The notes: generated from the sequence alone by a model not told the origin. A DNA stretch of 44,032 nucleotides from an uncultured Pseudomonadota bacterium (GCA_913055645.1 CAJXLC010000015.1:1-44032); one strand, 5' to 3'. Positions 16,557 through 26,306 are shown, numbered from the stretch's first letter. Made by a program: numbers and translations.

Positions 16557-18350
16557 ATGTTAAAAGCCATTTATTACCGTGTGAATCAGTGGAAAGTGAC
16601 CCATGAGCACATGTATTTGGGCATTTTGGCGCTGTTTGTTGCTGTTTTGGCTGGTTATGGTGCATTGGTAGTGCGTTTTGGTATCCAATGGGTTGCCACG
16701 TTATGGACAGGCGAAGCAACATGGTCTGCGGCTTTACAAACGATTCCGTGGTACATGTTTCTTGTTGCCCCCATCAGTGCTGGCTTGTTGGTTGGTTTCA
16801 TCAATCACTATTGGGTTCCTAAGGGTGAAGCGCGTGTGATTCCCGGTGTATTGGAAGCCTTGTCTGAGCGTGGTGGGCGCATCAGTGGGCGTAAAACTCT
16901 GGCAGAGCTGACCAGTAATATTGTCTCGGTTGGTAGTGGGGCATCAATGGGGCGAGAGGCTCCGACTGTGGCTTTGGGAGCAGCGTTAGCATCGCAACTT
17001 GGTAAGCAGTTTGCGCTTAATGAAACGCAAATGCGTACGATTATTGGTTGTGGTGTCGCGGCAGGTATTGCAGCTGCCTTTAATGCTCCAATTGCAGGTG
17101 TACTTTTTGCGTTGGAAGTTATTTTAACCGATTATGCGATTGCAACATTCACACCGATTGTCCTTGCGGCGGTGATTGCCACGGTTATTACACGGGCGCA
17201 TTTAGGCAATATCACGGTGTTTTCTATTCCTGATTTTACATTGGTTTCTAACTGGGAAATTCCTGCCTATATGGGTTTGGGGGTATTTTGTGGATTGACT
17301 GCAGCTGTAACGTTGAATTTTTTGCCAAAGTCACGGCATTTGTTTGAAAAATATGTTTCTAACCCTGTATTGCGACCGGTGATCGCGGGTTTGATTTTAG
17401 GTTGCTGTGCATTGATTGTACCTGAGGTGATGTCCATTGGTTATGGCACTGTGGAAAGTATCCTTTTGGAATCTTTTTCACCTGTGATTCAAGGCGTTGT
17501 GCTTCCAGCTTTATTATTTTTAGGCGTGCTACTTATTTTTAAGATTGCGGTGAGCGTGATTTGTTCAGGTGGTGGTTTTGGTGGTGGTATGATTGGTCCA
17601 TCACTATTTATTGGTGTGGTTGCGGGAGCCTTTTTTGGTTTGATTGTACACAGTATTTTTCCAAACATATCCGAGAGTTATGGCGCATATGCCTTGGTAG
17701 CATGTGCAGCCATGATGGCGGCGATGCTGCAAGCACCGATGAGTTCTATTCTTATGGTGTTTGAGTTGTCTGGGAATTATCAGGTGATGATGCCGTTAAT
17801 GGCAGCATGTGTGATTGCAGCACTGGTGAAGCGCGCCTTTGGCGAAGACTCCGCTATAACGGAAGCTCTAGAAGAGCGCGGTATTGAGACGGGTTGGGGG
17901 CTAGAGCGTTCATGGATGCGCTCTGTTCCTGTTAGTCGTATTCCTTGGAGGGCGATTCCCAAGGTATCAGAGCATGCGCGCTTGGTAGAATTAAAGGCTG
18001 CCTATGTAAAGTCAGGTAAAGGCTGTGTGCAAGTCGTTGATGATGATGATTTGATGGTGGGTATTATCACCTTTTCTGATTTGCAAGAATGGCTATTGGA
18101 TTCAACTTTGGATCAGGTGCTGCTTGCATCTGAGATAGCCAATAGAAAGGTGCTTACGATTTCTGAAAGTGATAATTTATTAAATGCTGTAACATTATTG
18201 GATCGGGTTGAATTTGAGCAAATGCCTGTTGTGGCAGCAGACAATCCACGTAAATTATTGGGTATTTTATCGCGTAATGCTGTATTCTCAAAATATCATA
18301 AATTGATTGTGAAACATGGTGAAAAAGTGGACGATCGTGGCCATGTTTGA
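16557..18350 (+). CDS. ClC family chloride channel / H+-Cl- exchanger with CBS domains
   Basis: A 597-residue membrane protein with about ten or more hydrophobic segments and a C-terminal pair of CBS domains (about 460-590). The ClC signature GREAPT at 132-137 contains the gating glutamate (E134). The third filter motif reads GGGFGGGMIGPSLFIG near residues 336-351. The first motif, GSGIPE in E. coli ClcA, is represented by ARVIPG (about 92-97), so the canonical chloride-coordinating serine is not obvious and ion selectivity is open. CBS domains usually sense adenine nucleotides or ionic state. No Shine-Dalgarno sequence is clear. Its last eight bases overlap the helicase start. Confidence 0.92.
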   Translation: MLKAIYYRVNQWKVTHEHMYLGILALFVAVLAGYGALVVRFGIQWVATLWTGEATWSAALQTIPWYMFLVAPISAGLLVGFINHYWVPKGEARVIPGVLEALSERGGRISGRKTLAELTSNIVSVGSGASMGREAPTVALGAALASQLGKQFALNETQMRTIIGCGVAAGIAAAFNAPIAGVLFALEVILTDYAIATFTPIVLAAVIATVITRAHLGNITVFSIPDFTLVSNWEIPAYMGLGVFCGLTAAVTLNFLPKSRHLFEKYVSNPVLRPVIAGLILGCCALIVPEVMSIGYGTVESILLESFSPVIQGVVLPALLFLGVLLIFKIAVSVICSGGGFGGGMIGPSLFIGVVAGAFFGLIVHSIFPNISESYGAYALVACAAMMAAMLQAPMSSILMVFELSGNYQVMMPLMAACVIAALVKRAFGEDSAITEALEERGIETGWGLERSWMRSVPVSRIPWRAIPKVSEHARLVELKAAYVKSGKGCVQVVDDDDLMVGIITFSDLQEWLLDSTLDQVLLASEIANRKVLTISESDNLLNAVTLLDRVEFEQMPVVAADNPRKLLGILSRNAVFSKYHKLIVKHGEKVDDRGHV

Positions 18351-20439
18351 TTTAAACCCTGCACAACAGCAAGCTGTAGAGGCAGGCGATGGACCACAAC
18401 TTATTTTAGCAGGGGCAGGCTCTGGCAAAACACGAACCATTGTACATCGTATCGGGCATTTGATTGCTGCACAGCAAACTGCGCCACACCGTATTTTAGC
18501 AGTAACCTTCACCAATAAAGCTGCGGCTGAATTAAAAGGGCGGTTGTCTGATTTGATTGGTGATGGCGGCGGCGGTGTTGTTTCAGGAACATTCCATGCC
18601 CTATCCCTGCGTTTTTTACGCCGTTATGTAGATGTGTTGGGCTATCCAACATCATTTCAGGTGATTGATTCCGATGACCAACGGGCTTTGGTGAAGCGAA
18701 TTCTAAAAGCCCGTAATATCGCCAGTGAAAAGTTACATCCATCCTATTTGATTGGATGGATTGAGCATTGTAAACATGCGGGGCTTTTGCCTGACCAGGT
18801 GGATGAACAGATGTGGAGTGGCATTGATTTACGTGAGTTGTATGTTGAATATCAGAGCCAACTTAAGCAGTTAGAGCGCATGGATTTTTCCGATTTACTT
18901 GTGAATACAGTACGTTTATTGCGTGAAAAATCTGATATTGCGGTGGCATTGCGCAGTCGTTTTGATCATGTCTTGGTGGATGAATACCAAGATACCAACC
19001 CTGTGCAACATGAGTGGCTAACCCTGCTTTGTGCAGAACATCATAATCTGACCGTGGTTGGTGATGATGATCAGTCGATTTATGGTTGGCGCGGCGCGGA
19101 TGTGCGCCATATTCTTGATTTTGAGAATATTTGGCAGGGTGTGTCGGTAGGTATACATAGGTTGGAAGAGAATTATCGCTCGACTCCATCCATTCTCAAG
19201 CTTGCGAACGCTATTATTTCTGACAACAGTGAACGTCATGAAAAAGTGTTAAAACCCACCCGTGAAGATGGTCGTAAACCTGCATGGAAAGTGTGCAATG
19301 ATGAGTATGATGAATCACGGCAGGTTGCACGCTTTCTTCAATCTCGTCGTGATTGTGGCATTGCATGGGATGATATGGCGGTATTGTATCGCTCCAATCG
19401 TCAATCCTTGGCTTTGGAGCAAATTTTACGGCAAGAGGATATGCCGTATCAGATTATTGGTGGCGTAGGTTTCTTCGAACGCTTGGAAATTAAAGATGCT
19501 TTGAGTTTCTGGGCAATTATCAACCGTTGTGCTGATGTCATGCATGTGTTGCGCATTGTGAACAAACCCAAACGTGGCATTGGGCTTAAAGGTCAGGAGC
19601 AGATTGCTGCACAATTGGCTGCTTCGGGTATGCGTGCCTATGAGTGGTTGGATATTGTAGCAGCAGGTCATGCGGAAGGTGCGGCGAAGAAGTTACAGGC
19701 TTTGGCGCAACTCATTGTGCGTTTACGTGAAGATTTGGAAAGCATGCCAGATCGAGGGCTCATGGCAGTTTTGGAACAAACGGCATACATTGATAGCCTG
19801 CAATCCTTTGGTGAATTGGAGGCTGAATCACGCCTTGAAAATATTCGCACATTGCAAAATTATATTGAAATTACCATGCAAGAAGATGTTACGCCGATTG
19901 AATTTATGGATAGGGCGGCGTTATTACAATCAGGGGAAGAAAATGATGATGCGGACACACCAAGCATAAACTTGATGAGCTTGCATCGTGCCAAAGGTTT
20001 GGAATTTGATTCAGTGGTCTTGGCGGGTGTGGAAGAAGGTCTGCTCCCCCATCAACGCTCATTAGATGAAGGTGATACCGATGAAGAACGGCGTTTGCTT
20101 TATGTGGGTGTTACACGGGCTGAAAATGCACTGCTTATCACTTCGGCTCGCCAGCGAAGGGTGTTTGGTGACATGCACTTTCCGATGCCGAGCCAATTCA
20201 TTAAAGACTTGCCTGAGGATGTGTTGTACAAAGATCAGCCGAAAGCTAAGCCATCTATGTCTAGTGTAAGCCATGATTCAGGTTTGAATATTGGCAGTGC
20301 GGTCTCTCATCCTAGCTTTGGCGAAGGTATAATCCTAGAGCTTGAAGGCAGTGGCGATGCCACTCGTATTTCTGTGGAGTTTGAAAGGGTAGGTTTAAAG
20401 CGTTTAATGCTAAAGTATGCAGCATTGCAGGTAATCTAG
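18343..20439 (+). CDS. uvrD: ATP-dependent DNA helicase, UvrD/PcrA/Rep family
   Basis: A 698-residue superfamily 1A 3'-5' helicase for nucleotide-excision and mismatch repair and for clearing proteins from DNA. The N-terminus MFDLNPAQQQAVEAGDGP leads to Walker A AGAGSGKT (23-30). Then come motif Ia AVTFTNKAA, Walker B VDEYQDTN (about 209), motif III GDDDQSIYGWRGA, motif IV NYRS, motif V LMSLHRAKGLEFD and motif VI LLYVGVTRA. The C-terminal HPSFGEGIILELEGSG segment resembles the PcrA/UvrD Tudor-like domain that binds RNA polymerase. The frame opens at 18316, but ATG 18343 gives the family start and overlaps the ClC stop. UvrD versus Rep cannot be fully separated by eye; the C-terminal domain favours UvrD/PcrA. 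Confidence 0.94.
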   Translation: MFDLNPAQQQAVEAGDGPQLILAGAGSGKTRTIVHRIGHLIAAQQTAPHRILAVTFTNKAAAELKGRLSDLIGDGGGGVVSGTFHALSLRFLRRYVDVLGYPTSFQVIDSDDQRALVKRILKARNIASEKLHPSYLIGWIEHCKHAGLLPDQVDEQMWSGIDLRELYVEYQSQLKQLERMDFSDLLVNTVRLLREKSDIAVALRSRFDHVLVDEYQDTNPVQHEWLTLLCAEHHNLTVVGDDDQSIYGWRGADVRHILDFENIWQGVSVGIHRLEENYRSTPSILKLANAIISDNSERHEKVLKPTREDGRKPAWKVCNDEYDESRQVARFLQSRRDCGIAWDDMAVLYRSNRQSLALEQILRQEDMPYQIIGGVGFFERLEIKDALSFWAIINRCADVMHVLRIVNKPKRGIGLKGQEQIAAQLAASGMRAYEWLDIVAAGHAEGAAKKLQALAQLIVRLREDLESMPDRGLMAVLEQTAYIDSLQSFGELEAESRLENIRTLQNYIEITMQEDVTPIEFMDRAALLQSGEENDDADTPSINLMSLHRAKGLEFDSVVLAGVEEGLLPHQRSLDEGDTDEERRLLYVGVTRAENALLITSARQRRVFGDMHFPMPSQFIKDLPEDVLYKDQPKAKPSMSSVSHDSGLNIGSAVSHPSFGEGIILELEGSGDATRISVEFERVGLKRLMLKYAALQVI

Positions 20440-20470
20440 GGTTCTAAGCATCTCTGCGTGGTTGCTCTGA

Positions 20471-20734
20471 TTACCAAGCTTTATTTTTATCTTTGCGGAG
20501 TAGGCGTAAAAAGGTTGTGCTAGCCGCAATACCGCAACCACCGGCAAAAAATAGAATGCCACCCAACATCATGCCGTATACTTCTTTTAGATTTTTTGCG
20601 CCTTGACCAGACATTTCGGCATCAACGAAGCCATATAGAGCCAATCCAGAGATGAAAGATGCAATAGCAATACGACGCATGATGGTAAATTTTCTGATTT
20701 GTTTTTTTTCTTTCTCCGTGAACTCTTTTTTCAT
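20471..20734 (-). CDS. Small two-helix membrane protein, unknown function
   Basis: An 87-residue protein beginning MKKEFTEKEKKQIRKF, preceded by a good AAGGGAG Shine-Dalgarno sequence that selects this ATG over an upstream one at 20758. It has a basic, charged N-terminus and two hydrophobic segments, IAIASFISGLALYGFVD and YGMMLGGILFFAGGCGIAAST, ending in a lysine/arginine-rich tail. I recognise no family. It is convergent with the uvrD gene and divergent from the moxR operon, so it is probably a single-gene unit. Confidence 0.7.
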   Translation of the reverse strand: MKKEFTEKEKKQIRKFTIMRRIAIASFISGLALYGFVDAEMSGQGAKNLKEVYGMMLGGILFFAGGCGIAASTTFLRLLRKDKNKAW

Positions 20735-21020
20735 ATCGACTCCCTTGTTACCCATCACTCGGCTACTTTGACTATCATGCAGAGGTATAGAAGATAGTTA
20801 GCTGTCGATGTTACCCACACTATTAACCACTTTACATTTATGGTCAATATCTGTTGAGTGAATCGAACTTCTAGTGCTTCATCATTTGGTCATGACGTTG
20901 AGAGATAATGGTGATATAACAACAAAAACTATTAAAATATTTTCATAAAAAAGACCTTGAATCGACTTGTTTGGAGCATAAAGTATGCGACCGATTATAG
21001 GTATTTTATTCGGAGTAGTT

Positions 21021-21983
21021 ATGAGTTCATTTCCAGCATTCTCAGCCTTGCAAGAGTATATTGAGCAAAAAATCATTGGTCAATCGCATTTGGCAAACCG
21101 CCTGTTGGTGGCAATTCTAGCGGATGGACATTTGTTGGTGGAAGGTGCACCTGGATTAGCGAAAACGCGCGCTATTAAAGTGTTGAGTGATGGAATTGAG
21201 GGTGACTTTCATCGCGTGCAGTTTACGCCAGATTTATTGCCATCAGATTTGACAGGCATTGAAATTTATCGACCCCAAGATGGCACATTTCATTTCCAGA
21301 AAGGTCCATTATTTCATAATTTATTGTTGGCAGATGAAATCAACCGTGCGCCAGCCAAGGTACAATCTGCATTGCTTGAAGCGATGGCAGAGCGTCAGAT
21401 TACTGTCGGCAGCGTGAGTTATCCTTTGCCAGAGTTGTTTTTGGTGATGGCAACACAGAACCCCATTGAACAAGAAGGCACGTATCCCTTACCTGAAGCA
21501 CAATTGGATCGTTTTTTATTGCATGTGACGATTGATTATCCATCGGCAGAGGCAGAGCGTGATATTTTGCGTTTATCGCGCCAAGAGGCAGGTGGCTTTG
21601 ATCATGGAGATGCGCAACCTGTTATTTTGACGCAAGATATGTTGATGCAAGCTAGGCAAGCCGTACTGGATTTATATATCGCAGAAGATTTAGAAGCTTA
21701 TATGGTCAATCTAATTATGGCGACGCGTAGCAATCATACGCAAACAGGGGTAGTGAAGCATTTACAATATGGTGCAAGTCCGCGTGCGACCATTGCTTTG
21801 GATCGCTGCGCACGTGCCCATGCTTGGTTGAATGGACGCGATTTTGTGTCACCTGAAGATATTCAAAGCATGGCATTTGATGTGTTACGCCATCGTTTAT
21901 TGCTAAATTATGAAGCTGAAGCGGCAGGGTTGACGACGGATGATGTGATTGGGCAACTGATTGCGCAGGTGGCAGTGCCTTAA
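21021..21983 (+). CDS. MoxR family AAA+ ATPase
   Basis: A 320-residue MoxR-type chaperone ATPase, usually thought to activate VWA-domain partners. Walker A reads EGAPGLAKT (about 41-49), Walker B LLADEINRAP (about 102-111), and sensor-type segments MATQNPIEQEGTYPLPEAQLDRF follow in two pieces. The frame is open from 20985, but ATG 21021 follows CGGAG at proper distance and starts MSSFPAFSALQEYI, as expected. It is the first gene of a compact operon with DUF58, DUF4381 and BatA/B/D genes, the standard moxR-bat arrangement. TTGAAT (20957) and TAAAGT (20979) are a possible weak promoter. Confidence 0.93.
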   Translation: MSSFPAFSALQEYIEQKIIGQSHLANRLLVAILADGHLLVEGAPGLAKTRAIKVLSDGIEGDFHRVQFTPDLLPSDLTGIEIYRPQDGTFHFQKGPLFHNLLLADEINRAPAKVQSALLEAMAERQITVGSVSYPLPELFLVMATQNPIEQEGTYPLPEAQLDRFLLHVTIDYPSAEAERDILRLSRQEAGGFDHGDAQPVILTQDMLMQARQAVLDLYIAEDLEAYMVNLIMATRSNHTQTGVVKHLQYGASPRATIALDRCARAHAWLNGRDFVSPEDIQSMAFDVLRHRLLLNYEAEAAGLTTDDVIGQLIAQVAVP

Positions 21984-22011
21984 TGTTGCAAGCAGGTCGG
22001 ATGGCATACGC

Positions 22012-22920
22012 ATGAGCCAAGCTACAGAACTTGATTTACAGCAGCTTATTTCTATGCAACAACAAGCCAGCAAACTTTCGATAAGACGTAAATATATTCG
22101 TTCACCTCTAAGCGGCGGGCATGTATCTCGTTTGCGTGGACGTGGTATGGAGATTGATGAGGTCCGTGTGTATCAAGCCGGTGATGAAGTATCTAGCATC
22201 GACTGGAAGGTGACCGCGCGTAAGGGCATCACGCATAGCAAAGTTTTTCGAGAAGAGCGCGAGCGTCCAGTGTTGGTGTGCTTGGATTATCGCCCATCGA
22301 TGTTTTTTGCGACACAAGGCGTGTTAAAATCTGTGCTGGCAACGCAAGCTGCAGCATTATTGGCATGGCATGGCGTGTCACAGGGCGATCGTTTGGGAGG
22401 CTTGATTTTTTCAGATGATGAACATCATGAAATCAAACCTACACGTGGGCGTAAGGGTGTGTTGAAGCTCTTGCATGCTTGTGTACACGCCAAGGTGTGG
22501 AAACACAGGTATTATCAAACAACCCAGCATAGCGATATGTTTCAAGAAACTACGACGCGCTTGCGCCATATTAGTAAACCAGGAAGCCTGATTTATATAT
22601 TAAGTGATTTTCGAGGACTCAATGCTAAGGCTATGTCTAACTTGGGGCAGCTGGCACGTCATAATGATGTGGTCTTAATATCAGTGTTGGATGTGATTGA
22701 GAAAAATTTCCCTGACAAGGGAGTTTACCCCATCTCTGATGGTAAAGAACATTTTGTTTGCTATGCTAATGAGGGCATGCAAGAGCATGTAAAAAAACTT
22801 GTCCAGCAACGTATGGATTGCCTTAAAACATTGCAAATACAGCATGGCATGCAACATATTTCATTAAGCACAAACGATGATGTTGCAGAGAAAGTGCGCT
22901 CGCATGTGTGGTTTAAATGA
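22012..22920 (+). CDS. DUF58 domain protein of the moxR-bat operon
   Basis: A 302-residue cytoplasmic protein. The DUF58 signature is RVYQAGDEVSSIDWKVTAR (about 53-71), preceded by GGHVSRLRGRGMEIDEV; the second half has a VWA-like fold (VLVCLDYRPSMFF, then IYILSDFRG). DUF58 proteins accompany MoxR ATPases and are thought to be part of a MoxR-VWA complex, with the exact activity unknown. The frame is open from 21961 inside the moxR end, but ATG 22012 gives a natural N-terminus. The stop overlaps the next gene as ATGA. Confidence 0.9.
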   Translation: MSQATELDLQQLISMQQQASKLSIRRKYIRSPLSGGHVSRLRGRGMEIDEVRVYQAGDEVSSIDWKVTARKGITHSKVFREERERPVLVCLDYRPSMFFATQGVLKSVLATQAAALLAWHGVSQGDRLGGLIFSDDEHHEIKPTRGRKGVLKLLHACVHAKVWKHRYYQTTQHSDMFQETTTRLRHISKPGSLIYILSDFRGLNAKAMSNLGQLARHNDVVLISVLDVIEKNFPDKGVYPISDGKEHFVCYANEGMQEHVKKLVQQRMDCLKTLQIQHGMQHISLSTNDDVAEKVRSHVWFK

Positions 22921-23444
22921 ATCCATCCTTGCAACAATTGAAAGATATTCATTTGCCTGCTCCAGAGGCATGGTGGCATCTTGCATGGGGTTGGTGGCTT
23001 GTGTGCTTTCTACTCATGCTCTGTGTCTTAGGAATATGGTTGGCGATGCCTCGCATCAAAGCTTATATAAGACATTATCAAGAGCGAAAAGCAATTAAAC
23101 GTGATATACAAGGTGAGCTAGAGAACATGCGCACTATGTATGAGGAGAATCATGATAGTTTGGTATTGCTACGTTCTATTTCTATTTTTCTTCGTAGGGT
23201 ATCATTGACAGTCTTTGAGCGTTCTGAAAGTGCAGGATTGATTGAAGATGCATGGCTTAGATTTCTAGATCAACAATGGGGTGACGATGTACCTCAAGAA
23301 TGCTTTAGCGATGACATCAATGCTCATTTACTGAAATATGATGCCTACAAGGGTGAAATTGATAAAGATATGCGAATAAATATTGATAATATGCTTATTT
23401 TGGTAGAAAAGTGGGCAAATCATGTGATTAAATACCATGTTTGA
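22917..23444 (+). CDS. DUF4381 domain membrane protein
   Basis: A 175-residue protein with one N-terminal transmembrane helix. The start, LKDIHLPAPEAWWHLAWGWW, has the characteristic 'L-x-DIHLP' and Trp/Pro-rich phrase of DUF4381, followed by the helix LVCFLLMLCVLGIWL and a charged cytoplasmic helical region with RSISIFLRRVSLTVF. DUF4381 proteins occur between DUF58 and VWA genes in moxR-bat operons; no activity is established. It overlaps the DUF58 gene by four bases and the BatA gene by eight bases. Confidence 0.88.
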   Translation: MNPSLQQLKDIHLPAPEAWWHLAWGWWLVCFLLMLCVLGIWLAMPRIKAYIRHYQERKAIKRDIQGELENMRTMYEENHDSLVLLRSISIFLRRVSLTVFERSESAGLIEDAWLRFLDQQWGDDVPQECFSDDINAHLLKYDAYKGEIDKDMRINIDNMLILVEKWANHVIKYHV

Positions 23445-24426
23445 ATTTGCTTGGTTATGGGCATTACTTTTGCTGCCATTGCCCTGGTTGGCACGTCGTT
23501 TTTTTGCTCCTATACAGAATCAACAAGAGCAAGGTTTGTATATCCCTTTTGCCGATGAATTGCGAATGGTTCATAGCTCCAGTGATAAGAACACGCCCAA
23601 GCGACCGTGGCTGCTATATTTGGCGAGTTTGGCTTGGATTTGTTTGATTTTAGCTGTGGCTCGCCCGCAATGGATGGGGGATCCTGTGGAAGTTTCTCGC
23701 AGTGGTCGCGATGTCATGTTGGCGGTGGACTTGTCGGGAAGTATGCAAATCCAAGACTTTAGCCTGAGTTCGCATCAAGTGAGTCGTTTGAGGGCAACAA
23801 AGAAGGTCGCCGGCGAGTTCATTCAGCGCAGAAAAGGTGACCGTTTAGGATTGATTCTGTTTGGCACACAAGCGTATTTGCAAGCGCCGTTAAGTTTTGA
23901 TCGGGTGACTATCAACCGCTTCTTGCAAGAAGCAGCGATTGGTTTGGCGGGCAAAAAAACTGCCATTGGCGATGCTATTGGCTTAGCCGTCAAACGCCTG
24001 AAAGATAAAAAGAACATCTCGCAGATGGTTCTCATTTTATTAACCGATGGTGTCAATACTGCCGGAGTTCTGTCTCCTGAAGAGGGTGTGGCACTGGCAA
24101 AGAAAATTGGTTTGCGTATTTACACCATTGGCATTGGTGCATCGCAAATGCAAGTAGAATCATTTTTTGGCACACAGGTGATTAATCCTTCTAAAGATTT
24201 GGATGAATCCATGCTAAAAGCCATTGCCAAACAAACCGGAGGTCAATACTTCCGTGCCCATGATACAAAGGAACTCGAAAAAATTTATGCTCAGATTGAT
24301 AAGCTTGAACCTGTAGATTCGGATAAGGAAACATTTCGACCCATTCAAGCTTTATTTATGTATCCATTGGGCGCGGCCATGATGCTTGCTTGTCTGATTC
24401 TTCTATTACGCTTGAGGTCAGTATGA
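23437..24426 (+). CDS. batA: BatA-like VWA domain membrane protein
   Basis: A 329-residue protein with N-terminal hydrophobic helices (FAWLWALLLLPLPWL and a second near residue 60), a VWA domain, and a C-terminal helix (GAAMMLACLILLLRL). The metal-ion-dependent adhesion site is intact, with AVDLSGSMQ near residues 97-105 and LTDGVNTAG further on. BatA proteins, named for Bacteroides aerotolerance, form a periplasmic or membrane complex with BatB, BatC and BatD and are presumed clients of MoxR. The start overlaps the DUF4381 stop, and the stop overlaps the next gene as ATGA. Confidence 0.9.
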   Translation: MFEFAWLWALLLLPLPWLARRFFAPIQNQQEQGLYIPFADELRMVHSSSDKNTPKRPWLLYLASLAWICLILAVARPQWMGDPVEVSRSGRDVMLAVDLSGSMQIQDFSLSSHQVSRLRATKKVAGEFIQRRKGDRLGLILFGTQAYLQAPLSFDRVTINRFLQEAAIGLAGKKTAIGDAIGLAVKRLKDKKNISQMVLILLTDGVNTAGVLSPEEGVALAKKIGLRIYTIGIGASQMQVESFFGTQVINPSKDLDESMLKAIAKQTGGQYFRAHDTKELEKIYAQIDKLEPVDSDKETFRPIQALFMYPLGAAMMLACLILLLRLRSV

Positions 24427-26306
24427 TGGATATGATGATCAGTCAATTTCATTTTTTACGTCCTTGGGCATGGTTATGCCTAATTTTATTATTTTTTATC
24501 ATATATCTTATGAAAAAAGGTATGAAAGGAGCATCTGCATGGCAAAAAGTATGCGCGCCTGAATTATTTGCGTATTTACAGGTAGATGAAATGTCAGGAC
24601 GTAAGCGTGATACATCGATGTGGTTGCTTGCGATAGCTGGATTATTGGCAATCACAGCTTTGGCTGGCCCCGTTTGGGAGCAACAACCACAACCGATGTA
24701 TCGTGCCGCATCTGGTTTGGTCATTGCTTTGGATTTATCACGCTCAATGGATAGTAGTGATATAAAACCGAGTCGTTTGGTGCGCGCCAAACAGAAATTA
24801 AGTGATTTGTTGGCCATGCGAAAAGAAGGGCAAACAGCTCTGATTGCTTTTGCTGGTACTGCGTATGCGGTGACACCTTTAACCGAAGATAGCAAAACTA
24901 TTTTGGCACAACTTCCAGCACTAACGACAGATATTATGCCCAAGCAAGGTGGTTCTTTGGATGCCGCGATGGATAAAGCCTTGGATTTATTTCATCAGGC
25001 AGGCATCCAACATGGGCAATTGTTGTTTGTAACCGATTCGCAGGACTTTTCAGCTTTGAAAGTAAACGAAGTGGTCGATGATGGGCATGAAATAAGTGTG
25101 ATTGGCGTTGGGACATTGCAAGGAGCACCCATTCCACAAGCTGATGGAAGTTTTGTTACTGACCGCAAAGGAAATATTGTTATTCCGGTACTGCAACGCA
25201 AGCAACTACAAACGTTGGCAAGCCTTGGTCATGGCGTGTATCGCGACTTATCACTGGATAATTCAGATATCGAGCCAATATTGGCTCGTTTGAATGCTTC
25301 TGCTCATCAGCAGGCAAATAAAGTGGTAAAATCAGCAGTACAACATGATAGCTGGTATGAGGAAGGTCCATGGTTATTGCTATTATTGTTGCCAATAGCA
25401 GCGCTCGGTTTTCGGCGCGGCTTGTTGATTGTGGTGTTATGTTTGTCGGTACAAGTCAAACCTGTTGAGGCAGGTGTATGGCATGATATGTGGCATACGC
25501 CCAATCAACAGGCAGAAGCATTGATGGCGGAAAAAAAATATCAACAAGCGGCTAAAACATTTCAAAGTCCAGCATGGAAAATGGCCGCGAACTATCGAAA
25601 TAAGAATTATCAAGCTGCATTGCAAGATTTTCAGCATATCAAACAACCCAGTACCGTTGATTTATATAATAAAGGCAATGCATTGGCGCATTTGGGACAT
25701 CTCGATGAAGCGATCTCAACATATGACGAGGTGTTAAAGAAGGAACCTAATAACAAGGATGCCAAAGCCAATAAAGCATTGCTTGAGTCTATGAAAAAGA
25801 AACAGGACAAGCAAAAACAAGACAAGCAAAGTCAAATGAAGAAACAGCAGAAAGGAAAACAAGGTCAAAGCGATCAAAAGAAAGACCAGAAAACACAGGG
25901 TAAACAGAGTCAAGAGCAGCAACAACAGCAGGGAAAGGATAAGCAAGAGCAGGGCAAGCAAGATCAAGATGAACAAAAGAAAGCCAAAAAAAAACAGGGT
26001 AAACAGGATCAAGGGCAGCAACAGCAGGGTGATGAACAAAGTCAGGCGAAGAAGGATCAAGCTAAACAGCAAAAGCATGGGCAAAGCGTAGCACAGCAAA
26101 AAAAAGCCAGTTCAAGTCAGCCTAAGAAGAAAAAGCAACATAAGCTGGATGAACAAGATATGAAAAAATTTGAGGAAAAACAGGCATTCAAGCAAGCAAT
26201 AAAGCGAGTTCCTGATGATCCTAGTGGCTTGTTGCGGCGTAAATTCTTGTATCAATATCGGCAACAAGACAATGATGTATCTCAGGGAAATGGAGAGGCA
26301 TGGTAA
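24423..26306 (+). CDS. batB: BatB-BatC fusion: VWA domain, TPR and Lys/Gln-rich tail
   Basis: A 627-residue protein joining two Bat functions. Two N-terminal membrane helices precede a VWA domain with the MIDAS phrase ALDLSRSMDSSD (about 102-113). A second hydrophobic patch lies near residues 315-345. A TPR region (YNKGNALAHLGHLDEAISTYD, split, about 412-446) follows. A low-complexity tail of about 120 residues, dominated by Lys, Gln and Asp (nt 25790-26155), comes next. The end, RVPDDPSGLLRRKFLYQY, is a conserved motif of these fusion proteins. ATG 24423 overlaps the batA stop, which selects it over the in-frame upstream start at 24390. The C-terminal seven bases overlap batD. Confidence 0.9.
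   Translation: MMDMMISQFHFLRPWAWLCLILLFFIIYLMKKGMKGASAWQKVCAPELFAYLQVDEMSGRKRDTSMWLLAIAGLLAITALAGPVWEQQPQPMYRAASGLVIALDLSRSMDSSDIKPSRLVRAKQKLSDLLAMRKEGQTALIAFAGTAYAVTPLTEDSKTILAQLPALTTDIMPKQGGSLDAAMDKALDLFHQAGIQHGQLLFVTDSQDFSALKVNEVVDDGHEISVIGVGTLQGAPIPQADGSFVTDRKGNIVIPVLQRKQLQTLASLGHGVYRDLSLDNSDIEPILARLNASAHQQANKVVKSAVQHDSWYEEGPWLLLLLLPIAALGFRRGLLIVVLCLSVQVKPVEAGVWHDMWHTPNQQAEALMAEKKYQQAAKTFQSPAWKMAANYRNKNYQAALQDFQHIKQPSTVDLYNKGNALAHLGHLDEAISTYDEVLKKEPNNKDAKANKALLESMKKKQDKQKQDKQSQMKKQQKGKQGQSDQKKDQKTQGKQSQEQQQQQGKDKQEQGKQDQDEQKKAKKKQGKQDQGQQQQGDEQSQAKKDQAKQQKHGQSVAQQKKASSSQPKKKKQHKLDEQDMKKFEEKQAFKQAIKRVPDDPSGLLRRKFLYQYRQQDNDVSQGNGEAW

Noticed and set aside
25734-26099. Leucine-rich 121-codon frame on the minus strand
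   Set aside because: It is the mirror of the Lys/Gln-rich tail of the BatB-BatC gene; Leu/Phe/Ile runs are expected from complementing AAG/CAG/AAA codons.
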